Assembly: GCA_022648545.1 (NCBI GenBank)
Contig: JALCMP010000004.1
Span: 1-64,000, forward strand
DNA from: Bacteroidales bacterium
Lineage (GTDB): Bacteria > Bacteroidota > Bacteroidia > Bacteroidales > UBA932
Reading direction: 5' to 3'
Length of the DNA stretch: 64,000 nucleotides
Every line of letters begins with the position of its first letter. The stretch's first letter is position 1. This document shows positions 20,527 to 30,636 of the stretch, piece by piece. The position numbers and the translations under genes were made by a program. Below the pieces are notes generated by a model. The model was not told the DNA's origin, did no database searches, and saw only the letters and a program-made list of their open reading frames with translations.

Positions 20527-21756
20527 TTATTTTATTTTAATGAGTTTTTTACCTTTTATAAAATCCACGTTCACTTTCATCTGCCTTATTGCTTCGGGGA
20601 GGGCATGTCCGCAATCACCTTCCATATATTCACTTACCGGGACGGTAGTAAAGTCGGCACACAGCTCGCCTTTCCTGAAACACCAAATATAATGCCATTT
20701 GGGGAATAGGGGATAAACTGCGCCGGTATAATTGTCCTTTACAACATCCAGTTCCACCATAAGTCCCAAACGGGTATATCCGGGATCACTTTGATTGGAT
20801 ATGAAATTGCCCAGAGAATAAAATACCGCACTATCTATCGGAACCCCGGAAAGACTTTCCGGAGGCACCGCGACGGACCTTTCGCAAGATGCGGCACTTC
20901 CCATATAGACACACCCCTCTTCAGGTACATGGGGATGCGAACCTATTATTACTCTGACACCTTTCCTGAAAAGCATTGAGGCCACGCGCTGCTGCCATAG
21001 GGAAGGAGACAGTTTATATTCTATTCCCCAGTGCGGCAAAGCTATTATCATATCCGCTTTTTTTGATACGGCTCTTTTTATGATTTTAAATAATCCGGTG
21101 CTGTCCGTCAGGTCTACGACATACGGATGAGGTATGCCGATGCCGTTCGTTCCGAAAGTAAAATTAACGAATGCTATTCTTATTCCGTTAAGCACTATTA
21201 TAAGAGGATCTTCACTTTCTTCTATCCGTAGTGATGCGTATGCTCCAATATGTCTGACATGAAGAGAATCATAAATTTGCAAAGTACGGCCCAGACCTTT
21301 TCCCCCCTTATCCAGTATATGGTTGTTGGCCATCAGAAATAGACCTATCCCGCTTTTGCAGGCTTCCGCAGGCAATTCCTCAGGAGCGGAAAATCTCGGA
21401 TATCCGGAATATGGTTTTGTCCCGGAAGTAAATTCCATATTGGCAATTGCAAGATCGGCCTTTTCAAATGTTTCACGAAAAAAGCGGAAGTAATTGGAAT
21501 AATCATATCCGTGAGGGTGACCGTTTATTTCAGAAGCCGCCTTTATCTGAGGCATATGCTGCATTACATCTCCTATAAAAACAATCCGTGCAGTATCGCA
21601 GCGCCGTTCGGGTATCAAAGAAGGGAAAGGTACGTATGCTGGAGTAACAACATGTCCGGATGCGGGCTCCGGCAATTGTGCATAAACGGAAACAGGCAAA
21701 AGAACCGGAAGGACGGCAAATACCGTTTCCACTATTATATTAAAATATTTTCTCAA
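20527..21756 (-). CDS. CapA family (PGA_cap) metallophosphoesterase-like protein
   Basis: A 409-residue protein with an N-terminal signal peptide (to about YAQ, residue 27) and a CapA/PGA_cap metallophosphoesterase domain: FIGDVMQHMPQ, ADLAIANMEFTSG, MANNHILDKGGKG, ALPHWGIEY and IIGSHPHVPEEG. CapA proteins are required for poly-gamma-glutamate capsules in Bacillus, but here no capBC partners are present, so a capsule role should not be assumed. It lies five bases after the DUF389 gene and three before phoH. Probably periplasmic or lipid-exposed. Confidence 0.85.
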   Translation of the reverse strand: MRKYFNIIVETVFAVLPVLLPVSVYAQLPEPASGHVVTPAYVPFPSLIPERRCDTARIVFIGDVMQHMPQIKAASEINGHPHGYDYSNYFRFFRETFEKADLAIANMEFTSGTKPYSGYPRFSAPEELPAEACKSGIGLFLMANNHILDKGGKGLGRTLQIYDSLHVRHIGAYASLRIEESEDPLIIVLNGIRIAFVNFTFGTNGIGIPHPYVVDLTDSTGLFKIIKRAVSKKADMIIALPHWGIEYKLSPSLWQQRVASMLFRKGVRVIIGSHPHVPEEGCVYMGSAASCERSVAVPPESLSGVPIDSAVFYSLGNFISNQSDPGYTRLGLMVELDVVKDNYTGAVYPLFPKWHYIWCFRKGELCADFTTVPVSEYMEGDCGHALPEAIRQMKVNVDFIKGKKLIKIK

Positions 21757-21761
21757 ACTTC

Positions 21762-23105
21762 TTATTTTTCAACGATGACCTTTACTTTCGGCTCATCGAG
21801 ACGAACGGACAGCCAGTTTTCTATTTTCTCTATTACTTCCGTCCCCGGCATCTCCGAAAATTTTATTACGGCTATTATTTCATCAGAAGAAACACCATTT
21901 GCAATCTCCTTTCCACGGGCGATAGACAAGGAAACGACATCGGGATATTGCGCAGATAATTCTCTCGCAATCTGTTCGCCCGGGATTTCATTTCCCTTGA
22001 GGGTAAGTATTTCCTTTTCCATATCCCTTATTACTTCATCCTTCCTTCTCAACTCTACGTCGCTATGTTCCATAAGGCTGTTTATCATGGCTTTGTCTGA
22101 TTCCTGTTCAACGGGGAAGGTACTCGACTGATTGATAGCCAGCTGGGAAGAATCTATATCGTATTTCGACAATCCCGATTTCAACAGCCGCAAATCCGAC
22201 GGAGAAAGTTTAGCCCCGGCTATGGAAATTGTAAGGACCGAAGGTTTTCCGGTACTATGCCTTATCTTGTAATCAAATATATAGCTTCTTTCCAGATTAT
22301 TGTATTCCGACACGAAGTTTTTGGCATTTTGATTGAATCTGTTTTCTTCTATTACTACGAAAGCCGAATATATACTCGGCAATATAAGCAGAAGAGTAAT
22401 AAGAGATATCAGCCTGTGTACCTTTTTGCTTTTGGCAGGATCTGAAAATTTCACTACCGGAAATTTAAGGTATCTGACCATCAGAAACACGGCAAGGGCT
22501 ATAAAAACCGAATTTATGAAAAAAAGGTAAGATGCGCCAAAAAAGAAATGAAGCTTGCCATTGGCTATTCCGTATCCCGCCGTACATAAAGGAGGCATCA
22601 ACGCCGTGGCAATTGCAACACCGGATATTACCGTACTCTTTTCCTTTCTGGAAAACTCTATTATTATTGCCAAACCGCCGAACAGGGCTATGAACACATC
22701 ATATATGGTAGGATTTATTCTCGAGAGCAGCTCGGTGGGCTGGTCGAGCGACAGCGGAGTAATAAGGAAATATACCGTAGATGTTATCATTCCTATAACG
22801 GCCATTATCAGGAAGTTCTTCAGGGAACGTCTTAAGAGCGGAGCGTCGTTTACGCCGAGGGCAAGCCCCACCCCCATTACAGGTCCCAGGAGTGGAGATA
22901 TGAGCATTGCTCCTATAACGACCGGAATTGAGTTGACATTAAGCCCCACGCTGGCTATAAGTACGGCAAATATCAATACCCATACATTAACGCCTTTATA
23001 TTCTATATTTGAGATGATGCTGTTTTTGGCAGCCTCAACATCAACATGTTCAGTAAGATTTACTATATTTCTCAACTGTCTCAACAAAGAGGAGTTCCAT
23101 GTCAT
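21762..23105 (-). CDS. DUF389 (TIGR00341-type) membrane protein
   Basis: A 447-residue membrane protein. Residues about 30-245 hold five or six hydrophobic segments with the conserved ISPLLGPVMGVGLALG motif and ATALMPPLCTAGYGIA, which identify the DUF389 family. The C-terminal 200 residues are soluble and predicted exposed, with a coiled stretch (DVELRRKDEVIRDMEKEILTLKG). Function is unknown. It is first in the run DUF389-CapA-PhoH-M28/TonB. A near-match -7 box (TATATTTA, 23139-23146) lies 33 bases upstream of the ATG. Confidence 0.88.
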   Translation of the reverse strand: MTWNSSLLRQLRNIVNLTEHVDVEAAKNSIISNIEYKGVNVWVLIFAVLIASVGLNVNSIPVVIGAMLISPLLGPVMGVGLALGVNDAPLLRRSLKNFLIMAVIGMITSTVYFLITPLSLDQPTELLSRINPTIYDVFIALFGGLAIIIEFSRKEKSTVISGVAIATALMPPLCTAGYGIANGKLHFFFGASYLFFINSVFIALAVFLMVRYLKFPVVKFSDPAKSKKVHRLISLITLLLILPSIYSAFVVIEENRFNQNAKNFVSEYNNLERSYIFDYKIRHSTGKPSVLTISIAGAKLSPSDLRLLKSGLSKYDIDSSQLAINQSSTFPVEQESDKAMINSLMEHSDVELRRKDEVIRDMEKEILTLKGNEIPGEQIARELSAQYPDVVSLSIARGKEIANGVSSDEIIAVIKFSEMPGTEVIEKIENWLSVRLDEPKVKVIVEK

Positions 23106-23179
23106 ATTCCTTAAAAGTAAGTTAATTATACAGTTAGGTAAATATAATATAAAATTTTGCTAATGGCTCAATAAAATTT

Positions 23180-23187
23180 TACCTTTG
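23180..23187 (+). promoter_or_regulatory. -7 element of the SPOR lipoprotein gene
   Basis: TACCTTTG, exact -7 consensus, 29 bases before the ATG at 23217. It diverges from the DUF389 gene. Confidence 0.5.
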
Positions 23188-23216
23188 TTTAGCAAGTAAC
23201 GTTTTTCGCAACTATC

Positions 23217-23693
23217 ATGAAAACAAAAATCATTCTTTTCAGCATATTGCTAATGATCTCACTGTCGGGTTGCGACAGGATAAGAAGGAGTTTCGGGCTC
23301 CCCGATTCTTCTGATATAAAAAAAGCGGAAAGAGAACTGTCCGAAAAGGCTTCGGCCGAAAGCAGCAAAAGTGATTCAGTTGCATACAGGGCCGATACAG
23401 TTGCGGCGGTAAAAGAAATTTCCTCACGCGAATCTTCGGAATTCGGAACTGCATCGTCGGGAAACTATTACGTAATACTTGGAAGCTTCAAGGAAGACGG
23501 CAATGCCGCAAAATTTGGAAAAATAGTAAGGCAGGCTATCGGAAACGCCTACATAATACATAATGAATACGGATTCGATATGGTTGGTGTAGGGCCCTAC
23601 GGCGATATAAAATCCGCCTGCAATAAAAAAATCGATCTTCTGGATAATCATTCTTTTTGTCCGGATGATGTCTGGATCTATTACAACAAATAA
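23217..23693 (+). CDS. SPOR domain lipoprotein
   Basis: A 158-residue lipoprotein with lipobox LSGC (Cys19), a charged Ser/Lys/Glu linker (20-75) and a C-terminal SPOR domain (about 80-158: [19 protein letters not shown] to DDVWIYYNK). SPOR domains bind denuded glycan strands of peptidoglycan, so it probably sits in the periplasm at septal or remodelling sites. gcvT starts two bases after its stop and likely shares the transcript, with no evident functional link. Confidence 0.87.
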   Translation: MKTKIILFSILLMISLSGCDRIRRSFGLPDSSDIKKAERELSEKASAESSKSDSVAYRADTVAAVKEISSRESSEFGTASSGNYYVILGSFKEDGNAAKFGKIVRQAIGNAYIIHNEYGFDMVGVGPYGDIKSACNKKIDLLDNHSFCPDDVWIYYNK

Positions 23694-23695
23694 AA

Positions 23696-24799
23696 ATGAA
23701 AGATACTGCTTACACTAAAAAGCATATTGCGCTGGGCGCAAAAATGGGACCGTTTGCAGGTTATAATATGCCTATAGAATATACAGGGATAAAGGATGAA
23801 CACTTTGCGGTAAGAAATAATGCAGGAGTTTTTGATGTTTCCCATATGGGGGAATTTCTAGTAAAGGGCCCCAAAGCTCTCAAATTCCTTCAATATATTA
23901 CCACAAACGATGTTTCGGCGATTTACCCCGGTAAGGCCCAATATACCTGCTTTCCTAACGGGAAGGGAGGCATAGTTGATGATCTGATAATTTACCGTCT
24001 TGACGAAGAAACATATTTTCTGGTAGTTAATGCAGCGAATGTGGAAAAAGATTGGAAACACTGCTGCGAATACGCTCCTGATTTCGGACTTACTCCGGGA
24101 GACGAACTTTATAATGCATCCGACGAAATAAGCCAGCTGGCCATTCAGGGTCCAAATGCTTTGAAGATCATACAACGTATATGTCCCGACAATATAATGG
24201 AAATGCCATTTTATTCCTTTAAAAAGACCACCGTGGGAGGCGTGAACGCTATTCTGGCGACAACAGGATATACGGGATCCGGAGGCTGCGAAGTTTATGT
24301 ATACAACGGAGAAGCCAATAAGTTATGGGATGCGGTATTCGAAGCAGGAAAGCCCGAAGGCATAAAACCTATAGGACTCGGAGCAAGGGATACTTTGCGT
24401 TTGGAAATGGGATATTGTCTGTACGGCAACGATATGGATGAGACAACTTCACCCCTTGAAGCCGGACTGGGATGGATAACAAAATTCAACGACAGCAAAG
24501 GCGACTTCATAGACAGAGACTATATGTTAAAGCAAAGAGCCGACGGACTTACCAAAAGACTTTGCGGATTCGTCATGCTTGACAGAGGCATTCCTCGCCA
24601 CGAATACGAAATATGCGATGAAAACGGCGAGAACATAGGATACGTAACCTCCGGCAATATGGGACCGTCGGTCGGCAAAGGCATAGGTCTGGGATATGTA
24701 GCCGCACCAAAATTCAAGGCGGGGAATATCATATATATAAAAATAAGGGAAAAACTTCTTAAGGCCGAAGTTGTAAAACTACCCTTTTACAAGGGATAA
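23696..24799 (+). CDS. gcvT: Aminomethyltransferase (glycine cleavage T protein)
   Basis: A 367-residue tetrahydrofolate-dependent T protein of the glycine cleavage system, releasing ammonia and forming 5,10-methylene-THF from the aminomethyl lipoyl H protein. Diagnostic parts: [77 protein letters not shown] and [21 protein letters not shown]. The length is normal. The gcvH and gcvP genes are not here. It is co-directional with the SPOR gene and converges on the TPM operon. Confidence 0.96.
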   Translation: MKDTAYTKKHIALGAKMGPFAGYNMPIEYTGIKDEHFAVRNNAGVFDVSHMGEFLVKGPKALKFLQYITTNDVSAIYPGKAQYTCFPNGKGGIVDDLIIYRLDEETYFLVVNAANVEKDWKHCCEYAPDFGLTPGDELYNASDEISQLAIQGPNALKIIQRICPDNIMEMPFYSFKKTTVGGVNAILATTGYTGSGGCEVYVYNGEANKLWDAVFEAGKPEGIKPIGLGARDTLRLEMGYCLYGNDMDETTSPLEAGLGWITKFNDSKGDFIDRDYMLKQRADGLTKRLCGFVMLDRGIPRHEYEICDENGENIGYVTSGNMGPSVGKGIGLGYVAAPKFKAGNIIYIKIREKLLKAEVVKLPFYKG

Positions 24800-24833
24800 T
24801 TACTTTTAATTTTAATACAGGAAATATAGAGTA

Positions 24834-25676
24834 TTACCAGCTCCCTCCGGCTCCGCCGCCACCGAAACCGCCGCCGCCAAAGCCGCCGAAACCGCCTGAA
24901 CTTCCACCGAGACCGCCGAAGCCGCCGCCTGATCCCCATCCTCCGGAACGGCGTCCGCTAAGAAGAGATCCCAGAAGTATGGCATCAAGTATTCCAAACT
25001 TGTCATCATGCTTTCCGCCTCCGTTTCTTCCTCCCATATTCTTGTTGTTTTTCCCTCCGGAAATAAGAAGTACTACAAATATGCAGAAAAGGAAAATTAT
25101 CATTACCGATGCTGCCGACCCTTTTCCTCCTTTACTCCGGGCGAATTCACTGCTGGAAATTTCCCCTGAGACAATCCGGAATATAATGTCAAGCGCAGCA
25201 TCTACGCCTCCGTAATAATCATTCCTTCTGAAGTGCGGAATAAGAATCGTTTCTGTAATTCTTTTACATACTGCATCGGTGAGTACCGATTCCAGCCCGT
25301 AGCCCGTAGCTATGAATACCTCGCCTCTCGAAGATCCGGTTTTCGGCTTTATTAGAATAACGACTCCGTTATCGAATTTTTTCTGACCTACTCCCCATTT
25401 TTCACCGATCGTATATGCAAGCCGGGCCTTATCCATACCGTAGAGATTATCAACGGTAACTACCGCTATCTGGTTGGAAGTGCTGTCCGAAAAGACATCA
25501 AGTTTCCGCTCCATGGCTGCTGCCTGTGAAAAGGAAAATACGGAAGCCAGATCATTTACCAGCCTCGAAGGCGACGGTCGCGGAGGAATATCGCCATAGC
25601 TTCTGAAAGGCATTAAGACAAACAGGAAAGCCAGGACGGCAATAAAACAATATATTTTTGATAAAGAACTTTTCAT
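24834..25676 (-). CDS. TPM domain protein with Gly-rich tail (YgcG-like)
   Basis: A 280-residue protein: signal or membrane segment (about 5-28), TPM domain (about 35-165, starting RLVNDLASVFSFSQAAAMERKLDVF and containing NQIAVVTVDNLYG), a second membrane helix (ASVMIIFLFCIFVVLLIS, about 190-208) and a Gly/Ser-rich tail ending GGGGAGGSW. This is the YgcG layout. The TPM fold is implicated in photosystem repair in plants and is of unknown role in bacteria. It is last in the operon FISUMP-LemA-TPM-TPM. Confidence 0.88.
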   Translation of the reverse strand: MKSSLSKIYCFIAVLAFLFVLMPFRSYGDIPPRPSPSRLVNDLASVFSFSQAAAMERKLDVFSDSTSNQIAVVTVDNLYGMDKARLAYTIGEKWGVGQKKFDNGVVILIKPKTGSSRGEVFIATGYGLESVLTDAVCKRITETILIPHFRRNDYYGGVDAALDIIFRIVSGEISSSEFARSKGGKGSAASVMIIFLFCIFVVLLISGGKNNKNMGGRNGGGKHDDKFGILDAILLGSLLSGRRSGGWGSGGGFGGLGGSSGGFGGFGGGGFGGGGAGGSW

Positions 25677-25687
25677 AAGGTCCGTAT

Positions 25688-26125
25688 TTATTTACCTATG
25701 GAAATATCGTCTGGAAGTTCGTTGACATCGTCGCTTTGATATGGAAAAAAGCTCTTGAGCGATTTGCCGGCTTCGCTTATTGCATTGCATAAGCCTCCGG
25801 CGAAATCCTCTCTCGAGAAGGCCTCCTGCATTCTTTCCTTTATGGAATCCCAGAAGTCGTCAGGAACTTTGGAATTTATTCCGGAACCGCCGATAATCGC
25901 AAATTTCTTGCTCTTGAGAGCTACATAAAACAGTATGCCGTTATGCAGTTTTGTTTTATCCATTCCAAGATAATAGAAAATATATACGGCACGACCCATT
26001 ACATCCCGTCCGCATTTCGACTCAAAATGCACCCTTATCTCGCCGGATGTATTCTGTTCAGCCTCGCCTATCGCCTCGACGATAGCCTTTTCTTCAACTT
26101 CGGAAACAAATTTTCTGAAGTTCAT
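25688..26125 (-). CDS. TPM domain protein, soluble
   Basis: A 145-residue TPM domain protein without signal peptide or membrane helix (FVSEVEEKAIVEAIGEAEQNTSGEIRVHFESKCG, DKTKLHNGILFYVALKSKKFAIIGGSGINSKVPDDFW). It is a cytoplasmic relative of the next gene. It starts four bases after lemA and is followed 11 bases on by the YgcG-like gene; LemA-TPM-TPM is a recurrent bacterial gene set. Confidence 0.87.
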   Translation of the reverse strand: MNFRKFVSEVEEKAIVEAIGEAEQNTSGEIRVHFESKCGRDVMGRAVYIFYYLGMDKTKLHNGILFYVALKSKKFAIIGGSGINSKVPDDFWDSIKERMQEAFSREDFAGGLCNAISEAGKSLKSFFPYQSDDVNELPDDISIGK

Positions 26126-26129
26126 GGCA

Positions 26130-26717
26130 TTAGAACTTTACGGCAGGTACTTTTTCTGACCCTTCAGCCGCCTTGAAATAAGGTTTCTTGGAAAAGCCGA
26201 ACATGCCTGCGAATATGTTTTTAGGGAACTGCCTTATCATTATGTTATACTGCCTGGCGGTCTCGTTGAATTTTTTACGTTCCACAGCTATTCTGTTTTC
26301 AGTTCCTTCCAGCTGTGACTGAAGTTCCAGAAAATTTTCATTAGCCTTAAGATCAGGATAATTTTCCTGTATCATAAGAAGTTTGCCTAAGGCCGCTCCG
26401 AGTTCTCCCTGTGCGTTCTGATATTTTTGCAGCGATGCCTCATTCATGTTTTCAGGATCCACTGTTATTTGAGTAGCCCTGGCTCTGGCCTGAACCACCC
26501 CCTCCAGCGTCCCTTTTTCATGAGCGGCATAACCTTTTACCGTATTCACCAGATTAGGAATCAGATCGGCTCTCCTTTGATAAACGTTTTCTACCTGGCT
26601 CCATGCAGTTTGCACTTTTTCATCTCCTTTTACCATGGAATTATACGAACTCCACGTAAACAGCACCACGATTGCCAAAATCGCAAGTACGACTATAAAG
26701 ACTCCTTTTTTCTTCAT
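26130..26717 (-). CDS. lemA: LemA family protein
   Basis: A 195-residue protein with one N-terminal membrane helix (about 6-24) and a helical LemA domain: NSMVKGDEKVQTAWSQVENVYQRRADLIPNLVNTVKGYAAHEKGTLE, a conserved AxALGxLLxxxExYPxLKAxxxFxxLQ-like block, and RKKFNETARQYN. The function is undefined; LemA proteins often sit with TPM proteins, as here. It lies three bases after the FISUMP gene, so transcription probably begins upstream of that gene. Confidence 0.93.
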   Translation of the reverse strand: MKKKGVFIVVLAILAIVVLFTWSSYNSMVKGDEKVQTAWSQVENVYQRRADLIPNLVNTVKGYAAHEKGTLEGVVQARARATQITVDPENMNEASLQKYQNAQGELGAALGKLLMIQENYPDLKANENFLELQSQLEGTENRIAVERKKFNETARQYNIMIRQFPKNIFAGMFGFSKKPYFKAAEGSEKVPAVKF

Positions 26718-26720
26718 AAT

Positions 26721-27749
26721 TTATTGTATTAATTTAACACATCTCACGGAAAAACCGCTGCCGGTTTTCGAAGTATAGTTATATCTAAAATCCGGGATAT
26801 TATAATATATATATCTGTAATACGCATTATCGGAATCCATTTCGGTAGAGCTCCAGAAATATGCGGAAGAGAACATATTCTTATAATTATTATAATCATT
26901 GGTGGAACGTCCTGCGGCGAGGGCAGCCCATCCATAATCATTCCCGGGATTGACATGCGCCGAATAAGGCCATATTCTTTTTCCGTTCAAACGGGCATCG
27001 ACTATAAGCTTTCCGCCAATATCCGGCCAGTCGGACTTGAATGCCAGCCCTGTTTCTCCGTTCAGGCCAGCTGCCAGATCCTCCCAGTCTTCGTTGGTAG
27101 GAATGGTCCATCCACTCGGACAAACACCTTGCGGTCCACTGCCCAAACCGCTGCCCGAAACGCCTCCGGTAGCATCTTTCCATGTATAGAACCTGCCGAA
27201 AAAGATACCGGCGTCATCGGCTCTGGAATAAGCCTCGCCTGCTCCGCCCCAGTCAAGATTTCTGGTAAACCATATAAGATTTCCTATATGTGCGGTAGGA
27301 TATTGCTTTCCGTCACGTTCATCTGTTATTAAATCCGTCGGAGCATTCATTCCCGTAAGAGAAGTCCCGAACTCGGGATTAATGGATGTAATGGTTCTGG
27401 AAGAAGTCCTGGAATAATAATCGTCGGCCGAGGCCAGCACTGTAATCGTATATGTAGCCAGAGAATCCGGAACGGTAAAAGTACATGTGGTTCCCTTTAT
27501 CGTATCTTTCTTGAATATACCGCTGCAAATCCATTTATAGGAAACCCCTTCGGAAGGAGTAAGTATTCCCGAAACGGAAGTTTTTATAACGCTTCCTACT
27601 TTTGCATAGACCGGGATGTCGAAAGTAATAGTACCGGACATTACGCCCTTGTCTTCCTTACTGCTTTTATGGCAGGAAGACAGAACGAAAGATACTGCTA
27701 TGAACATCAAAAGCGTGAAAAGGCGTGCGGCTCTGAAGAATATTTTCAT
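26721..27749 (-). CDS. FISUMP domain lipoprotein
   Basis: A 342-residue lipoprotein (lipobox VLSSC, Cys about 26) with a PKD/Ig-like middle region (about 40-125) and a C-terminal Fibrobacter succinogenes major paralogous domain (TIGR02145 type, about 140-342): QYPTAHIGNLIWFTRNLDWGG, GRFYTWKDATG, GVCPSGWTIPTNEDWEDLAAGL, AYFWSSTEMDSDNAYYRYIYY and GFSVRCVKLIQ. FISUMP proteins are surface or periplasmic proteins of unknown role with a C-type-lectin-like look. It is three bases upstream of lemA, an unusual partner. Confidence 0.85.
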   Translation of the reverse strand: MKIFFRAARLFTLLMFIAVSFVLSSCHKSSKEDKGVMSGTITFDIPVYAKVGSVIKTSVSGILTPSEGVSYKWICSGIFKKDTIKGTTCTFTVPDSLATYTITVLASADDYYSRTSSRTITSINPEFGTSLTGMNAPTDLITDERDGKQYPTAHIGNLIWFTRNLDWGGAGEAYSRADDAGIFFGRFYTWKDATGGVSGSGLGSGPQGVCPSGWTIPTNEDWEDLAAGLNGETGLAFKSDWPDIGGKLIVDARLNGKRIWPYSAHVNPGNDYGWAALAAGRSTNDYNNYKNMFSSAYFWSSTEMDSDNAYYRYIYYNIPDFRYNYTSKTGSGFSVRCVKLIQ

Positions 27750-27784
27750 TTAATATTAATTTTGAAATACAAAAATGGGGATTT

Positions 27785-27817
27785 TTTGTTCTTAAAGCAA
27801 TAAAATATTTACTTTTG
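27785..27817 (+). promoter_or_regulatory. Promoter of apbE
   Basis: TTTG at 27785-27788, 21 bases, TACTTTTG at 27810-27817: a complete match to the Bacteroidota promoter, 20 bases before the ATG at 27838. Confidence 0.7.
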
Positions 27818-27837
27818 CAAAATACTAAAATCGTGCC

Positions 27838-28881
27838 ATGAGCAAATATACGAACTATATCGCATTAATAACGATTGCCTTGATCGCCTTTTCCTGCAGC
27901 AAGAAAGACAAAAGATATATTACTGAAGACGGCTTTGCACAGGGAAGTACTTATCATATAATATACAGAGTCCCTGATTCGTGTGATCTTTCAACGTTCA
28001 AGAGAAAGGTAGAAGACAGTCTTGCAGTATATTTCAACAGAATAAGCAGATCCATCTCCGGATATGATTCATCTTCGCTGCTCTCACGAATAAACAGGGG
28101 GGAAGACATTCCACTGGACAGCATATTCATAGATAATTTCAATGCTTCTGAAAAAATGTATAAGATCTCTGACGGATATTTCGATCCTTCTGCGGCTCCT
28201 TTATTCGATATATGGGGCTTCGGATTTACCGATCGCGGATCGGTCTCTTCCGGACAGATCGACAGCATAATGAAATTCATCGGTATGGACAAACTTTCGC
28301 TATACCAACGCGACGGCAAAACATTCCTTAAAAAAGAATACCCCGGAATAAAATTAAACTTCAATGCAATAGCACAGGGATATACGTCGGATTACATATG
28401 CCGCAGATTCAGGCTCATGGGCCTTAAGAACTTCATGATAGACACCGGCGGCGGAGAATTATACTGCTCCGGACTAAATTCCACAGGCGGAAAATGGAGA
28501 ATAGGGATAGACAAGCCGTTTACAAACAACCAGATAGAAGGTAAAGACATACAGTCCGTACTTCTATCTTCAGACAACGGAATTGCAACATCCGGAAACT
28601 ACAGGAAATATTACATAAAAGACGGAAAGAAATATTCCCATGAAATAAATCCTAAAACCGGACGTCCCGTAGAACACAATCTGCTGAGCGCAACAGTTAT
28701 CGCAAAAAATTCTACCGTTGCCGATGCATATGCTACATACTTCATGGTAATAGGGCTTGAGAAATCCATCGAAATTTTAAAAGAGGAACCAGACATGCAG
28801 GCTCTGCTGATATACGGTAACGATAACAATATGAATGTCTATAAAACGCCCGGACTGCAACTACGAAAACCAACGGAATAA
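27838..28881 (+). CDS. apbE: FAD:protein FMN transferase lipoprotein
   Basis: A 347-residue ApbE protein that attaches FMN to threonines of membrane subunits such as those of Na+-NQR and RNF. It has a lipoprotein signal with Cys20 (AFSC). Family motifs are GSTYHI, LNFNAIAQGYTSDYIC (the usual DLGGIAKGYAVD region), FMIDTGGGELYCSG, YSHEINPKTGRPVEHNL (metal/flavin site) and VADAYATYFMVIGLE. No NQR or RNF genes are nearby. It is monocistronic, with its own promoter and a bidirectional terminator at its end. Confidence 0.92.
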   Translation: MSKYTNYIALITIALIAFSCSKKDKRYITEDGFAQGSTYHIIYRVPDSCDLSTFKRKVEDSLAVYFNRISRSISGYDSSSLLSRINRGEDIPLDSIFIDNFNASEKMYKISDGYFDPSAAPLFDIWGFGFTDRGSVSSGQIDSIMKFIGMDKLSLYQRDGKTFLKKEYPGIKLNFNAIAQGYTSDYICRRFRLMGLKNFMIDTGGGELYCSGLNSTGGKWRIGIDKPFTNNQIEGKDIQSVLLSSDNGIATSGNYRKYYIKDGKKYSHEINPKTGRPVEHNLLSATVIAKNSTVADAYATYFMVIGLEKSIEILKEEPDMQALLIYGNDNNMNVYKTPGLQLRKPTE

Positions 28882-28900
28882 GATATTAATTAATAAAATA

Positions 28901-28935
28901 AACGGGAACTGCGGTTAATCCCCGCGGCTCCCGTT
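28901..28935. terminator. Bidirectional terminator between apbE and fumarase
   Basis: AACGGGA/TCCCGTT with an inner CTGCGG/CCGCGG helix forms a long hairpin between two convergent genes. A-rich sequence on the left and T-rich sequence on the right could serve both strands, although the U-tracts are short. Confidence 0.65.
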
Positions 28936-28961
28936 ATTCATAATATCAAGGCTGAACGGAA

Positions 28962-30587
28962 TCAGTCCTTGCAGCAAAGCGGCTTGATCTGCGTAAAGAA
29001 ATCATTGCCCTTATCATCTACAAGAATAAATGCCGGGAAATCTACCACCTTTATTTTCCATATAGCTTCCATTCCCAGTTCGGGGTATTCTATACATTCC
29101 ACGCTTTTTATATTATTCTGGGCCAATATAGCTGCCGGCCCGCCTATACTCCCCAGGTAAAAACCTCCGTGCTTCTTGCAGGCATCGGTAACCTGCCGCG
29201 TACGGTTCCCCTTGGAAATCATAACCATGGAACCTCCGTGCGATTGAAAAAGATCTACATAGGGATCCATTCTCTGCGCGGTAGTAGGGCCGAAAGAACC
29301 GCTCGGCATACCTTTTGGAGTTTTTGCAGGACCTGCATAATAAACGGGATGATCCTTCATATATTGCGGAAGATCCTCACCGGCATCCAGACGCTCCTTA
29401 AGTTTGGCATGGGCTATATCTCTGGCTACCACGATTGTACCGCTAAGCAAAAGATAAGTAGATACGGGATACTTGCCAAGATCATTAAGAACATCTTTCA
29501 TAGGACGGTCGAGATCTATTTTAACACCGGCATTGCTTTTCCCTAAAAGTTCCTTGGGAATCAGCCTTCCCGGATTTTCATCAAGCTTCTCTATCCATAT
29601 TCCGTCCTTATTTATTTTGGCCTTCATATTTCTGTCGGCGCTGCAACTTACGCCTATGCCTATAGGGCACGAAGCTCCGTGGCGCGGCAGTCTGATCACC
29701 CTAACGTCATGGGCATAATATTTTCCGCCGAACTGTGCTCCTATTCCGAGATTATGGGCATCCTTAAGCAACTTCTTTTCCATCTCAAGATCTCTGAATG
29801 CGGAACCGCCGTCATTACCCTTTACAGGCAGAGAATCATAATATTTTGTAGACGCAACCTTTACGGTTTTAAGGTTCAGTTCCGCCGAAGTCCCGCCTAT
29901 GACGAATGCTATATGATAGGGCGGACATGCAGCGGTGCCCAAAGTCTTCATTTTTTCGACAAGGAAATTCTCCAGTTTTTCGGGATTAAGCAATGCCTTG
30001 GTTTCCTGGAACAAATAGGTTTTGTTGGCCGAACCGCCGCCTTTTGCTACGAAAAGAAAATTATATTCATCTCCGTCGGCAGCTTCTATTTCCACCTGGG
30101 CGGGAAGATTGCATCCAGAATTTTTTTCGGTAAACATATCCAAGGCAACAGTCTGCGAATACCTCAGATTATCTCCGGTATACGTATCAAAAACGCCGTG
30201 GGAAAGAGCTTCCTCATCGCCGCCTCCGGTATATACGTTCTGACCCTTCTTTGCCATTATTATTGCAGTTCCGGTATCCTGACAGAGCGGGAGCTGTCCC
30301 TTAACGGAAACATCCGCGTTCATGAGGAAGGTAAGAGCTACCGATTTATCGTTTTCCGATGCCTCGGGATCGCTCAGTATTTTGGCAACCATTTCATTGT
30401 GTGCCGGACGAAGTTTGAAAGAAACTTCATGAAAGGCTGTTTTGGCCAGCAGCCTCAATCCTTCCGGATCAACCTTAAGCATATTGTGCCCGTCAAATTC
30501 CGAAACGGAAACATACTTGTCCGTAAGGAGACGGTATTGAGTATCGTCTTTCCCCAACGGAAACATTTCATAATATTTAAACTCCAT
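28962..30587 (-). CDS. Class I fumarate hydratase
   Basis: A 541-residue iron-sulfur fumarase interconverting fumarate and malate. It carries the alpha-type region ([19 protein letters not shown] with cluster Cys, [31 protein letters not shown] with a second Cys, [18 protein letters not shown] with a third) and the beta-type region ([49 protein letters not shown]) fused in one chain, as in FumA/FumB. It has its own promoter at 30618-30625 and a terminator after it. A role in the branched fumarate-reducing TCA pathway of anaerobic Bacteroidales is likely. Confidence 0.94.
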   Translation of the reverse strand: MEFKYYEMFPLGKDDTQYRLLTDKYVSVSEFDGHNMLKVDPEGLRLLAKTAFHEVSFKLRPAHNEMVAKILSDPEASENDKSVALTFLMNADVSVKGQLPLCQDTGTAIIMAKKGQNVYTGGGDEEALSHGVFDTYTGDNLRYSQTVALDMFTEKNSGCNLPAQVEIEAADGDEYNFLFVAKGGGSANKTYLFQETKALLNPEKLENFLVEKMKTLGTAACPPYHIAFVIGGTSAELNLKTVKVASTKYYDSLPVKGNDGGSAFRDLEMEKKLLKDAHNLGIGAQFGGKYYAHDVRVIRLPRHGASCPIGIGVSCSADRNMKAKINKDGIWIEKLDENPGRLIPKELLGKSNAGVKIDLDRPMKDVLNDLGKYPVSTYLLLSGTIVVARDIAHAKLKERLDAGEDLPQYMKDHPVYYAGPAKTPKGMPSGSFGPTTAQRMDPYVDLFQSHGGSMVMISKGNRTRQVTDACKKHGGFYLGSIGGPAAILAQNNIKSVECIEYPELGMEAIWKIKVVDFPAFILVDDKGNDFFTQIKPLCCKD

Positions 30588-30617
30588 ATCCTTAATATAT
30601 TAAAATTAAATTTGTGG

Positions 30618-30625
30618 CAAATTTA
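30618..30625 (-). promoter_or_regulatory. -7 element of the fumarase gene
   Basis: TAAATTTG on the minus strand, 30 bases before the ATG at 30587. The surrounding TAAATTTG and CAAATTTA copies form a near palindrome, so a + strand reading also exists but leads nowhere useful. Confidence 0.45.
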
Positions 30626-30636
30626 TCAAATCCTGT

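Noticed and set aside
20527-21756. CapA-like gene as part of a capsule locus
   Set aside because: No capB/capC or other poly-glutamate genes are nearby; neighbours are DUF389 and PhoH.
24834-24960. Gly-codon repeat as a CRISPR or tandem repeat array
   Set aside because: It is the Gly-rich tail of a YgcG-like protein, with irregular units and no spacers.
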